A stretch of DNA of 64,000 bases from Corynebacterium afermentans subsp. afermentans (GTDB taxonomy: Bacteria; Actinomycetota; Actinomycetes; Mycobacteriales; Mycobacteriaceae): positions 1,984,001-2,048,000 of the forward strand of contig NZ_CP046606.1 in NCBI RefSeq assembly GCF_030408355.1, written 5' to 3'. The notes under the pieces were generated by a model, which saw nothing but the letters and a program-made list of their open reading frames with translations, made no database searches and was not told where the DNA came from. Position 1 is the first letter of the stretch. Each line of letters opens with the position of its first letter. Below are positions 8,805 to 16,286 of the stretch, in pieces. The position numbers and the translations under genes were made by a program.

Positions 8805-8818
8805 GGGGGCGCCTGAAG

Positions 8819-9709
8819 TTAGACCAGGAAGCGGCGGCCAGCCACGAAGGCGGCAGCGCCCAGCACGGACGCAATCACCAGCGCGAACAGGGTGCGCGCG
8901 ATGGTGTTGGAGCCAGTCTCAGCCTCGACGCCACGGTTCGCGGCTGCAGCAACCTGCTGCGCGGCGATCTCGTCGGCGTGCTCAGCACGGAGCTGATCGG
9001 ACTTCTCCTTCTCCTCCGGGGTCGGCTGCTGGTTCACACGCTCGGAAGAGCCGACCAGGGTCTCGCCGTCCTGGTTGAGAAAGTAGGTCACGCCAGCGAT
9101 GACGACCGGGATGCCGATCGCAGCAGCAGCGATGCCCGCAATCGCACCCGGGGACAGCTCGGCGTTATCCTCGCCAGCGGCGCCGTTGGAGCTGCCCGCG
9201 CCAGCGCCGCCCAGGTTTGCATCCACAGTTGCGGAGACGGTGGTGTCCGTACCCGCCGGCACCGTAAGGGTGGTCGCGGTGGAGGTGGAGGTTGCAGAGG
9301 CGGTAGCCTCGCCGGTCGCCTCCGGCGCCGGGGCCTGAGGAGTGGTGGTGACCGTCGAATCGGCGGAGTTCTGACCAGCCTGGTTGAGATCCTTCTCGTT
9401 CCCCAGCACGATCGTCTCACCAGAGCCGTCCGCAAGGGTGGCGACAATGTCACCGTTGTCTGCCAGGGAAACCTTCGCGGCGTTCTCGGCGCCGGCCGGG
9501 GCGGCTGCAGCCTCCTTGTACTCGCCGTTGATCAGCTCGTAGTACGTGCCGTTCGGGGCAACGATAACGGCCGGGAAACGAGCCTCGATGATCTTCGTGG
9601 CGACCTCGGTCGGATCGATGTCGGTCTGTGCGTCGGCGGCGGGGGTTGCGGAAATTGCGATCGCGCCGGCCATTGCGGCTGCGGCGAGCGTGCGGATGGT
9701 GCGCTTCAT
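8819..9709 (-). CDS. exported surface protein with EAETG-type C-terminal sorting-like tail
   Basis: A 296-aa protein with a clear signal peptide (AAAAMAGAIAISATPAADA), an N-terminal globular part, a Thr/Ala-rich linker and an internal hydrophobic segment (ELSPGAIAGIAAAAIGIPVV). A TYFLNQDGETLVG motif is shared with the neighbouring paralogue. The tail EAETGSNTIART, hydrophobic stretch, RRFLV matches its neighbour almost residue for residue. This fits a noncanonical sortase signal better than an ordinary anchor, since the TG pentapeptide is the conserved part. The gene is preceded by a ribosome site (AGGAGCC) and followed by a terminator. No enzymatic motif is recognised. Confidence 0.75.
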   Translation of the reverse strand: MKRTIRTLAAAAMAGAIAISATPAADAQTDIDPTEVATKIIEARFPAVIVAPNGTYYELINGEYKEAAAAPAGAENAAKVSLADNGDIVATLADGSGETIVLGNEKDLNQAGQNSADSTVTTTPQAPAPEATGEATASATSTSTATTLTVPAGTDTTVSATVDANLGGAGAGSSNGAAGEDNAELSPGAIAGIAAAAIGIPVVIAGVTYFLNQDGETLVGSSERVNQQPTPEEKEKSDQLRAEHADEIAAQQVAAAANRGVEAETGSNTIARTLFALVIASVLGAAAFVAGRRFLV

Positions 9710-9864
9710 AAGGGGCTCCTATCGGGAAAGTCTAAACCTCAGGTCGAAGGTTACGCCACAACAGTAAGCACCTTTCACACAAGTCTCAACTAAAACTTCA
9801 GACTTTTTGGGCAACGCCTGAAAACGCGCAGGTCAGCACCCGCAAAAGGACGTAAAAATCTTGA

Positions 9865-10581
9865 CTACCGCGGCTCGAAGGCCATCTCGACCTCGTCGTC
9901 GGTCGCTGTTCCAGCCAGCTGCCACCCCACCACAGCGTTGCGCACACTGTCCGCCAGCAGGTTCGCCGGCTGGATGCAGGAAATGGTCAGCAACCTGCCC
10001 GGCATCGGCCCCGTCCCCCAAATCTCGGTGTTGCTCGCCAGCGCACCTTTGTCCGGGTCATGCAGGTCGGTCGCGGTGTACTTCAGCCAGTCCTCGCCCG
10101 AGGTTTCCGTGCGCACGAACAGCGTGTCGCCGGTGGCTACGGTGTGGCGTTCGGCTTTGCCGTCGTAAAGCTTGTTAAAAACCGCGTCTACGCCCGCACC
10201 CGTATGCCCCGCCACGACCACGATGTCGCCGGCGTTTGTCCCCGGCAGCTCGTAGGGGTAGTCCTGCCCCGTCAGCGCGCACGCCTTATCCATGCTTTTC
10301 GGGTCGATCTTGCCGTCCACCACGCGGCAATCCGCTCCCTCAAACCCGGCGCGCAGCCCCAGCACCGGCACCACCATCTCCACCGGTCGCCCCTGTGTGA
10401 TCGAGGCTGCAGCTTGTCGACGAGGCTCCGCCGACACCGACGTCTCCTGCTCCGGCGCCGGGTGGTCCGAAGGTTCGTCGTGAGGCAATGCCTTGAAACC
10501 GGCGCGCACAAGAAGAAACAAAATCAGCAGTGCGGCAATGCGGCGAACGTGGTACTTCACGACGGTTATCATACGAGCCAT
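9865..10581 (-). CDS. sortase (probably class E/F-like transpeptidase)
   Basis: A 238-aa membrane-anchored protein. One N-terminal helix (about residues 14-28) and a linker lead to a sortase fold. VVVAGHTGAG carries the catalytic His, LLTISCIQP carries the catalytic Cys, and SVRNAVVGW downstream carries the likely Arg. Sortases cut after the Thr of LPxTG/LAxTG-like signals and join the protein to peptidoglycan. The two neighbouring genes with EAETG tails and the LADTG protein at 33458-34534 are the obvious candidate substrates. The ATG at 10581 overlaps, head to head, the ATG of the rhodanese gene; an alternative ATG at 10572 exists. Confidence 0.85.
   Translation of the reverse strand: MARMITVVKYHVRRIAALLILFLLVRAGFKALPHDEPSDHPAPEQETSVSAEPRRQAAASITQGRPVEMVVPVLGLRAGFEGADCRVVDGKIDPKSMDKACALTGQDYPYELPGTNAGDIVVVAGHTGAGVDAVFNKLYDGKAERHTVATGDTLFVRTETSGEDWLKYTATDLHDPDKGALASNTEIWGTGPMPGRLLTISCIQPANLLADSVRNAVVGWQLAGTATDDEVEMAFEPR
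10567..10572 (+). promoter_or_regulatory. -10 hexamer for a leaderless rhodanese transcript
   Basis: TATCAT is followed by 7 nt and then the ATG at 10580, which places the predicted transcription start at or next to the start codon. No ribosome site is present, as expected for a leaderless mRNA. The hexamer lies inside the sortase coding sequence of the opposite strand. Confidence 0.5.
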
Positions 10582-10876
10582 GAAGGAAGTTTCCGTAGAT
10601 CAAGTCCCCGCAGATGCACAGCTTATCGACGTCCGCGAGCCCGACGAGTACGCCGCCGTCCGCGCCGAAGGTGCCGTGAACATCCCCCTGTCCGAGTTCG
10701 TCGCACGCACCGACGAAATCAACCCGGACCAGGACATCTACCTGATCTGTAAGTCCGGCGGACGCAGCGCGCAGGCCAGCGAATACCTGGAGCAGGCCCG
10801 TGGCTGGGACAACGTCATCAACGTTGCCGGCGGCACCACCGCCTGGGTAGAGAAGGGCCTGCCCCACCAGAACTAG
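10580..10876 (+). CDS. rhodanese-like sulfurtransferase, single domain
   Basis: A 98-aa single rhodanese domain. IDVREPDEYA is the CH2-type N-terminal motif and LICKSGGRSAQAS contains the active-site loop with the catalytic Cys and closing Arg. Such enzymes carry sulfane sulfur between thiols, but the donor and acceptor cannot be told from sequence. I chose the ATG at 10580 over a longer frame starting at 10493 because the domain begins exactly at MKEVSVDQVPADAQLIDV and a -10 box lies directly upstream. Its start codon shares two bases with that of the divergent sortase gene. Confidence 0.9.
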   Translation: MKEVSVDQVPADAQLIDVREPDEYAAVRAEGAVNIPLSEFVARTDEINPDQDIYLICKSGGRSAQASEYLEQARGWDNVINVAGGTTAWVEKGLPHQN

Positions 10877-10918
10877 GCAGTCTTAGGCGATCCCCATTGT
10901 TGGGCGCGTAAACGTAGT

Positions 10919-10924
10919 TATGAT
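10919..10924 (+). promoter_or_regulatory. -10 hexamer of the marR-family gene (leaderless)
   Basis: TATGAT ends 7 nt before the ATG at 10932. A weak TTGTTG -35 box at 10897-10902 gives a 16-nt spacer. This arrangement favours the ATG at 10932 over two closely preceding in-frame ATGs. Confidence 0.5.
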
Positions 10925-10931
10925 GAGGGGC

Positions 10932-11369
10932 ATGTCCGCCCTCCCCGAGCTACCGTCCACACTGGCCAAGTCGCCCCATTTCCAGGTTGAACGCGTGCGC
11001 AGGCACACCAAAGACGAGGTAGAGCGCACCCTGGCTAAACACTCCTCCACCATGCGCGAGTACTGGATTCTCACCTGCGTGGACGGGGAGCCGATGAGCC
11101 AGCGCCAGCTTTCCGAGCTGCTGTCCATCGACGCCTCCGACATGGTCCGCCTGATCGACAACCTGGAAAACAACAACTGGGTCACCCGCGAACGCGACCC
11201 GAAAGACCGCCGCCGCCAAATCGTCGCCGCCACAAAGAAGGGCTCCAAAGCACTGGCGAAGCTTGCCGCGGACGTGGCCGAGGCGGAGGACCGCGCGCTC
11301 GAGGCATCTTCCAACAAGCAGCTGAAGAGCCTGCGCAAGCTCTCCCAGGCCCTCGCGGCGGAGGAGTAG
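10932..11369 (+). CDS. MarR-family transcriptional regulator
   Basis: A 145-aa winged-helix regulator. The recognition region LSELLSIDASDMVRLIDNLE and the wing sequence VTRERDPKDRRRQIVAATKKG are classic MarR motifs. Such dimers usually repress a neighbouring gene or their own and release DNA on binding a small aromatic ligand or on oxidation. The downstream gene on the same strand is the large peptide synthetase at 11617, 247 nt away. Regulation of that gene is possible but not shown. The start at 10932 follows from a leaderless promoter. Confidence 0.88.
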   Translation: MSALPELPSTLAKSPHFQVERVRRHTKDEVERTLAKHSSTMREYWILTCVDGEPMSQRQLSELLSIDASDMVRLIDNLENNNWVTRERDPKDRRRQIVAATKKGSKALAKLAADVAEAEDRALEASSNKQLKSLRKLSQALAAEE

Positions 11370-11418
11370 GGCGCTTCGGCGGCTACCCTTTCCGCCCCTG
11401 CCGCCCCTCTTCTCCGCG

Positions 11419-11485
11419 GATCCAGCTACAAGGGCCCAGCTAATCGGCCCCTGGAGGCGAAAATCGAGGTGCGGTTAGCTGGATC
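11419..11485. repeat. intergenic inverted repeat between marR and the synthetase gene
   Basis: GATCCAGCTA (11419-11428) is repeated inverted as TAGCTGGATC (11476-11485), with a further direct CCCAGCTAA copy inside the loop. There is no T-run, so it is not a plain terminator. It could be an operator or a member of the long intergenic palindromes seen elsewhere in the window. The rest of 11370-11616 shows only a TATTAG -10-like box before the synthetase ATG. Confidence 0.5.
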
Positions 11486-11616
11486 TGACCGGGGAATGGT
11501 GGCGCGGGGGCCAGCACGAGACCCCAGACACCGCAACACCGACAACGTGGGCGGTCGCAAATAGTTGGCATCTCCCATGATTTGCGGATTTTCAACGCGC
11601 TATTAGCCTTATTCGC

Positions 11617-14600
11617 ATGTCTCAGGCCGAAAATCCGCTCCTCCGCAGCCACCTCGCCCCGCCAGAGCGAACGCTTATCGACATCCTCACGGCCACCGCC
11701 GCCGAGTACCCGGATGCCGCCGCGATCGACGACGGCGGCGCCAACTCTGCCAGCGACGGCGTGCTCACCTACGCCGAACTCGTCGACGAAATCGAGCGCC
11801 GCGCCACGGAGATGCGCAAGATGGGCGTGCCTGATGGGGGTCGCGTGGGGGTGCGGATGACGTCGGGAAGCAGGGAGCTCTACCTTGCAATCCTGTCCAC
11901 GATGCGCGCCGGCTGCGCGTACGTGCCGGTGGACGCGGACGACCCGGACGAGCGCGCGGAGACCGTTTTCGGCGAAGCGGACGTTGACGCGATCTGGACC
12001 GACGACGGCCTGCGGGTGCTCAAGCCTGCGCAACCGGCCCCGTTGGGCGAGGTCACTCCGGACCACGACTGCTGGATCATCTTCACCTCCGGCTCCACAG
12101 GTAAGCCGAAGGGGGTGGCGGTGACGCACCGCTCCGCGGCCGCGTTCGTGGATGCGGAGGCGCGCCTGTTCTGCCAGGACAACCCGCTCGGCCCGGACGA
12201 CCGTGTGCTGGCCGGCCTGTCCGTGGCCTTCGACGCGTCCTGCGAGGAGATGTGGCTGGCCTGGGGCCACGGCGCGTGCCTGGTGCCGGCGCCCCGCGCG
12301 CTGGTTCGCTCCGGCCAGGACTTGGGCCCGTGGCTGATTCGCCGCGACATCACCGTCGTGTCCACCGTGCCAACGCTGGCCGGGCTGTGGCCGAAGGAGG
12401 CGCTGGACAACATCCGCCTGCTCATCGTGGGCGGCGAGGCATGCTCGCAGGAACTGACCGACCGTCTGGCGGAGGGCCGCGAAATGTGGAACACCTACGG
12501 CCCCACCGAGGCGACCGTGGTGGCCAGCGCGAAGCAGCTATTCCCGGGCGAGGCCGTGACCATCGGTTGGCCGCTCGACGGCTGGGATTTGGCGGTGGCC
12601 GACGACGGCGAGCTGATCATCGGCGGCGTGGGCCTGGCCCGCTACCTGGATCCGGAGAAGGACGCCGAGAAGTACGCCCCGATGGGCGATTGGGAGCGCG
12701 CCTACCGCACCGGGGACCACGTCAAACTCACCGATAACGGCCTGGCGTTCATCGGCCGCGCCGATGACCAGGTCAAGATCGGCGGACGCCGCATTGAGCT
12801 GGGCGAGGTGGAGGCCAACGTCGCCTCCCTCGACGGCGTGTACAACTCGGCCGTCGCGGTGCAGGAGCTGCCGTCGGGCGACAAGGTGCTGGTGGGCTAC
12901 GTCTCCCCCAACGAGGGCACCGAGCTGGACGTGCCGCACATGCGCGAGCGCCTCGCAGAACTTATGCCGGCGGCGCTGGTGCCGCGCCTGCACGTCATGG
13001 ACGAGCTGCCCATCCGCACCTCCGGCAAGGTGGACAAGAAGGCATTGCCGTGGCCGCTGCCCGCCAGCGTGGACGCGGTTGGCTTGAGCGAGACCGAGAC
13101 GTGGGTGGCGGAGCAGTGGGTTGAGGTCCTCGGTCTGGACGTGCCGGGCCACGACGCGGACTTCTTCGAGCTCGGCGGCTCCTCGCTTGCGGCCGCCGCG
13201 CTGATCACGCGCCTGCGCGAGCGTGTGCCCACAATCGCGGTGCGCGACCTCTACGACCACCCCAGGTTGGAAACGCTTGCCTCGCTTATCGACGAGCTCG
13301 CGCTGTCCAACCGCACCGCCAAGCGCGAACGCGAGGTAGAGCCGGTCGGCGCCGGCACCCGCGTGGCGCAGACTTTGGCGCTGATCCCAGTGATGACGTT
13401 GAAGGCCGCTACGGCCGTGACGTGGGTGGCTATCGCGGCGAACCTGCTGGGCTTGACCGAGCTGAGCTGGTCCTGGCTGGCCGCCGCGTTCGTGGTGCTG
13501 TGCACCCCGTTCGGGCGCATCCCCATCGGCGCGCTGGGCGCCCGCATCATCCGTGGCCGCATCAAGCCCGGCGTGTACAAACGCGGCGGCGCGCGACACG
13601 TACGGCTGTGGGCGGCCGAGCGCTGGCTGGCGGCCTCCGGCGCGCTGAATATCTCCAGCGCCAACGCCGCGAAGATCACCGCCCGCATGCTGGGCGCGAA
13701 GATCGGCAAGGGCGTGGACATGCACGCCTTTGCACCGGTGACGGGCCTGCTTTCCATCGGCGAGGGCTCCGCCATCGAGCCGGAGGTGGACCTGTCGGGT
13801 GTGTGGCTTGACGGCGACGAGTTCCACGTCGGCGAGGTGCGTATCGGTGCGGAGGCCCGCGTCGGCGCGCGCTCCACGCTCATGCCTGGCACTGAGATCC
13901 GCGACGGCGCGCACGTGGAGGCCGGATCCACCGTCACCGGCCGCAAGCCTGTGAAGAAGCGCTCGCGCTGGGCGGGCTCCCCCGCGCGCAAGGTGGGCCG
14001 CTCCAAGCACCGCTTCCCCAACGAGCGTCCGCCGCGCCGCCCGCTGTGGGCGTTCGGCTACGGCTTGACCTCTCTGTTCCTCGCGCTGCTTCCGACTGCG
14101 GCGGCTGTCGCTGGCGCCGCCGCGACGGTGGGGCTGGCGCACCTTACGCACACCTCGTCGGTGTGGGGCCTGCTCGTGTTCGCCCCGGTCGGCGGGCTGG
14201 TCTACATCGGTTGCGGTCTGGGGTTGACGTGGCTGGCCGTGAGGTTGACGTCGATAGGCGTAAAGCCCGGCGTGTTCCCGGTGCGCAGCGTGCACGGCTG
14301 GGCGCTGTGGACCGTGACCAGGCTTATGGACGACGCCCGCACCCGCTACTTCCCCATCTACGCGGGCCTGGCCACCCCGGTGTGGCTGCGGTCGCTGGGC
14401 GCGCACATTGGCGAGCGCGCCGAGGTGTCCACTGCCGTTATGGTGCCGAAGCTGACCGAGGTGCGCGACGGGGCCTTCCTTGCCGACGACACCATGGTGG
14501 GCACCTACGAACTCGGCGACGGCTGGATCCGCACCGACCGCACCGTGGTGGGCAAACGCTCGTTTTTGGGCAATTCCGGCATGCTCGCGCCCGGCCGCAA

Positions 14601-15411
14601 GCTGGCCAAGCAGTCGCTGGTTGCGGTGCTGTCCGCGTCCCCGAAGAAGTCCAAGGCGGGCTCGAACTGGTGGGGCTCCCCGCCGGAGCGCATGCGCCGC
14701 GTCGAGGTGGAGGCCAGCGGCGAAGCGACCTACAAGCCGTCCGCGTCCCTGATGCGCAAGCGCGGGTTGATTGAGACGCTGCGGCTTTTGGCTCCCATGA
14801 CGCAGGCGGTGCTCGCCGCGGTGTTCGCCGCGGGCGTGGTGACGCTGCTTGAACACTTTGGCTTCTGGACGTACCTGCTCGGCGGCCTGGTGTGGATGGC
14901 CGTGGGCGTGCTCGCCGTGCTGTCCGCCGTGGTGGCGAAGTGGGTGCTGGTCGGTCGCCATAAGGCTGCCGAGCACCCGCTGTACTCCTGGTTTGTCTGG
15001 CTCAACGAGCTGCAGGACCAGTTCGTCGAGGTTGTCGCCGCGCCGTGGTTCTTCAACTGGGCCTCAGGCGCCGGCGAGATGAACCTGGTGCTGCGGGCGC
15101 TGGGCGTGCGCGTGGGCCGCGGCGCGTGGATCGAGTCCTACTGGTTCCCGGAGACGGACCTGTGCGTGGTGGGCCGCGGGGCAAGTGTCGGCCCGGGCAC
15201 GGTGGTGCAGACGCACCTGTTCCAGGACCGCGTGATGTCCCTGGACACGGTGTCTATCCTGGACTCCGCAACTTTGGCCGCCCACTCGGTGTCCCTGCCG
15301 GGCTCCGTGATCGGCGCGGGTGCGACGGTGGGGCCGGGCTCGCTGGTCATGCGCGGCGACGAGGTGCCGGCCATGACTGTGTGGCAGGGCAACCCGGTGG
15401 AGCCGCAGTAG
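11617..15411 (+). CDS. single-module NRPS-like peptide synthetase with Pls (epsilon-polylysine synthetase) architecture
   Basis: A 1264-aa membrane-bound synthetase. The adenylation domain (about 20-475) has SGSTGKPKG, NTYGPTEATVV, RADDQVKIGGRRIELGE and SGKVDKKALP. A carrier domain follows with LGGSS (phosphopantetheine Ser near 520). The C-terminal half has three pairs of membrane helices (about 588-635, 808-880, 1056-1116), each followed by a left-handed beta-helix, acyltransferase-like domain with hexapeptide repeats. This A-T-(2TM-domain)x3 plan is that of Streptomyces Pls, where the three C-terminal domains join amino acids by isopeptide bonds; there is no condensation or thioesterase domain. 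The amino acid used cannot be read from sequence. It may equally modify an envelope lipid or sugar. Confidence 0.88.
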   Translation: MSQAENPLLRSHLAPPERTLIDILTATAAEYPDAAAIDDGGANSASDGVLTYAELVDEIERRATEMRKMGVPDGGRVGVRMTSGSRELYLAILSTMRAGCAYVPVDADDPDERAETVFGEADVDAIWTDDGLRVLKPAQPAPLGEVTPDHDCWIIFTSGSTGKPKGVAVTHRSAAAFVDAEARLFCQDNPLGPDDRVLAGLSVAFDASCEEMWLAWGHGACLVPAPRALVRSGQDLGPWLIRRDITVVSTVPTLAGLWPKEALDNIRLLIVGGEACSQELTDRLAEGREMWNTYGPTEATVVASAKQLFPGEAVTIGWPLDGWDLAVADDGELIIGGVGLARYLDPEKDAEKYAPMGDWERAYRTGDHVKLTDNGLAFIGRADDQVKIGGRRIELGEVEANVASLDGVYNSAVAVQELPSGDKVLVGYVSPNEGTELDVPHMRERLAELMPAALVPRLHVMDELPIRTSGKVDKKALPWPLPASVDAVGLSETETWVAEQWVEVLGLDVPGHDADFFELGGSSLAAAALITRLRERVPTIAVRDLYDHPRLETLASLIDELALSNRTAKREREVEPVGAGTRVAQTLALIPVMTLKAATAVTWVAIAANLLGLTELSWSWLAAAFVVLCTPFGRIPIGALGARIIRGRIKPGVYKRGGARHVRLWAAERWLAASGALNISSANAAKITARMLGAKIGKGVDMHAFAPVTGLLSIGEGSAIEPEVDLSGVWLDGDEFHVGEVRIGAEARVGARSTLMPGTEIRDGAHVEAGSTVTGRKPVKKRSRWAGSPARKVGRSKHRFPNERPPRRPLWAFGYGLTSLFLALLPTAAAVAGAAATVGLAHLTHTSSVWGLLVFAPVGGLVYIGCGLGLTWLAVRLTSIGVKPGVFPVRSVHGWALWTVTRLMDDARTRYFPIYAGLATPVWLRSLGAHIGERAEVSTAVMVPKLTEVRDGAFLADDTMVGTYELGDGWIRTDRTVVGKRSFLGNSGMLAPGRKLAKQSLVAVLSASPKKSKAGSNWWGSPPERMRRVEVEASGEATYKPSASLMRKRGLIETLRLLAPMTQAVLAAVFAAGVVTLLEHFGFWTYLLGGLVWMAVGVLAVLSAVVAKWVLVGRHKAAEHPLYSWFVWLNELQDQFVEVVAAPWFFNWASGAGEMNLVLRALGVRVGRGAWIESYWFPETDLCVVGRGASVGPGTVVQTHLFQDRVMSLDTVSILDSATLAAHSVSLPGSVIGAGATVGPGSLVMRGDEVPAMTVWQGNPVEPQ

Positions 15412-15415
15412 GGGT

Positions 15416-15928
15416 TTATTGCCCTACGATCTGTGCAATCCCTTTCATTGGGAGTAGCAGGTGCAGCGGCTCGCCTGGGAGTTCGCGGAAATCGGCGTGG
15501 CGGAGGTAGAAGTCCTTCGCCGACTGGTCGAGCGCGTGGACCACAACTGCTGCCGCCCCGGCCGCCGCTGCAGCTGTGAAACACCGCGCTAAAGCATCGC
15601 GTAACAGCGCTCGACCAACGCCTTTGCCCTGCGCACCCGCGTCCACAGCCAGCCGAGCAAGAATGATCACGGGAATCGGATCCGGCCGGCCTCTTGCGAA
15701 GCTGCCCGGTGCGGCCTCCTTTTCCAACCCCCCGGTACAGATCGCGTAATAGCCAGCGACGTGCTCGTTCCACGTCGACACATAGACCGCGCAGTTTTTC
15801 GCGCGCTGGTTTTGCATCGCAAACCGGTGGAACCACAAGTCCAAGGATGAGACTCCACACCGAAACGACGCTCGGTCATCGCTTTTCACCAACTGCCGTG
15901 GCGGCTGAAGGACGCCTTCAGCCGCCAA
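15416..15928 (-). CDS. GNAT-family acetyltransferase toxin (TacT-like)
   Basis: A ~170-aa GNAT protein. RLAVDAGAQGKGVGRALLRDAL contains the acetyl-CoA loop QGKGVG, preceded by a FRCGVSSLDLWFHRFA segment typical of toxins that acetylate aminoacyl-tRNA. The partner is the DUF1778 protein encoded just upstream. I propose a TTG start at 15928, because AAGGAA lies 7 nt before it and it overlaps the antitoxin stop by 11 nt; another TTG at 15964 opens the same frame without a ribosome site. The gene ends 4 nt from the convergent synthetase stop. Target is inferred from the family. Confidence 0.8.
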   Translation of the reverse strand: MAAEGVLQPPRQLVKSDDRASFRCGVSSLDLWFHRFAMQNQRAKNCAVYVSTWNEHVAGYYAICTGGLEKEAAPGSFARGRPDPIPVIILARLAVDAGAQGKGVGRALLRDALARCFTAAAAAGAAAVVVHALDQSAKDFYLRHADFRELPGEPLHLLLPMKGIAQIVGQ

Positions 15929-16202
15929 AGCTGAATTCCTTCCCGAATGGACTGTCTGCCGCAAACAGCTCAGCCAACTTCCTAAAGTCTGCGGGATGCT
16001 CTAGAAGTTTCTCCACGTGCGAGAAGTTCTCTTCACTCAGAACGAACCAGCGCTGATCAGCGAGCACCATTTCAGCTCGCTCAACAGCGCTCTCCAGCAC
16101 AAACTCCGAGACTGACTTATTAGTCGCCTCCGCAGCCTGCCTGAGCCGGTCATCTTGCACCGCAGTGGTCCGAATATTTAACCGGCGGTCCTTCACTGTC
16201 AT
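15918..16202 (-). CDS. DUF1778 ribbon-helix-helix antitoxin (TacA-like)
   Basis: A 94-aa protein beginning MTVKDRRLNIRTTAVQDDRL. The N-terminal ribbon-helix-helix binds operator DNA and the C-terminal helix (VEKLLEHPADFRKLAELF) wraps the GNAT toxin, as in TacAT pairs. The ATG at 16202 follows a strong purine-rich ribosome site (AGGGGAGAGG). A tail-to-head overlap with the toxin gene indicates co-translation. An AT-rich stretch with TGTACATA-like half-sites just upstream (around 16220-16245) is a plausible autoregulatory promoter. Confidence 0.85.
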   Translation of the reverse strand: MTVKDRRLNIRTTAVQDDRLRQAAEATNKSVSEFVLESAVERAEMVLADQRWFVLSEENFSHVEKLLEHPADFRKLAELFAADSPFGKEFSFGG

Positions 16203-16286
16203 TTGCCTCTCCCCTCGATGATGTACGCACATTGTACATACGGTGCGGTGGCGTACGTCAACGGATCTGAAACGGCAGCCAGTGGA

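Noticed and set aside
12538..14976. 812-codon minus-strand frame opposite the peptide synthetase
   Set aside because: High-GC shadow frame without recognisable motifs; the opposite strand codes for a well-supported protein.
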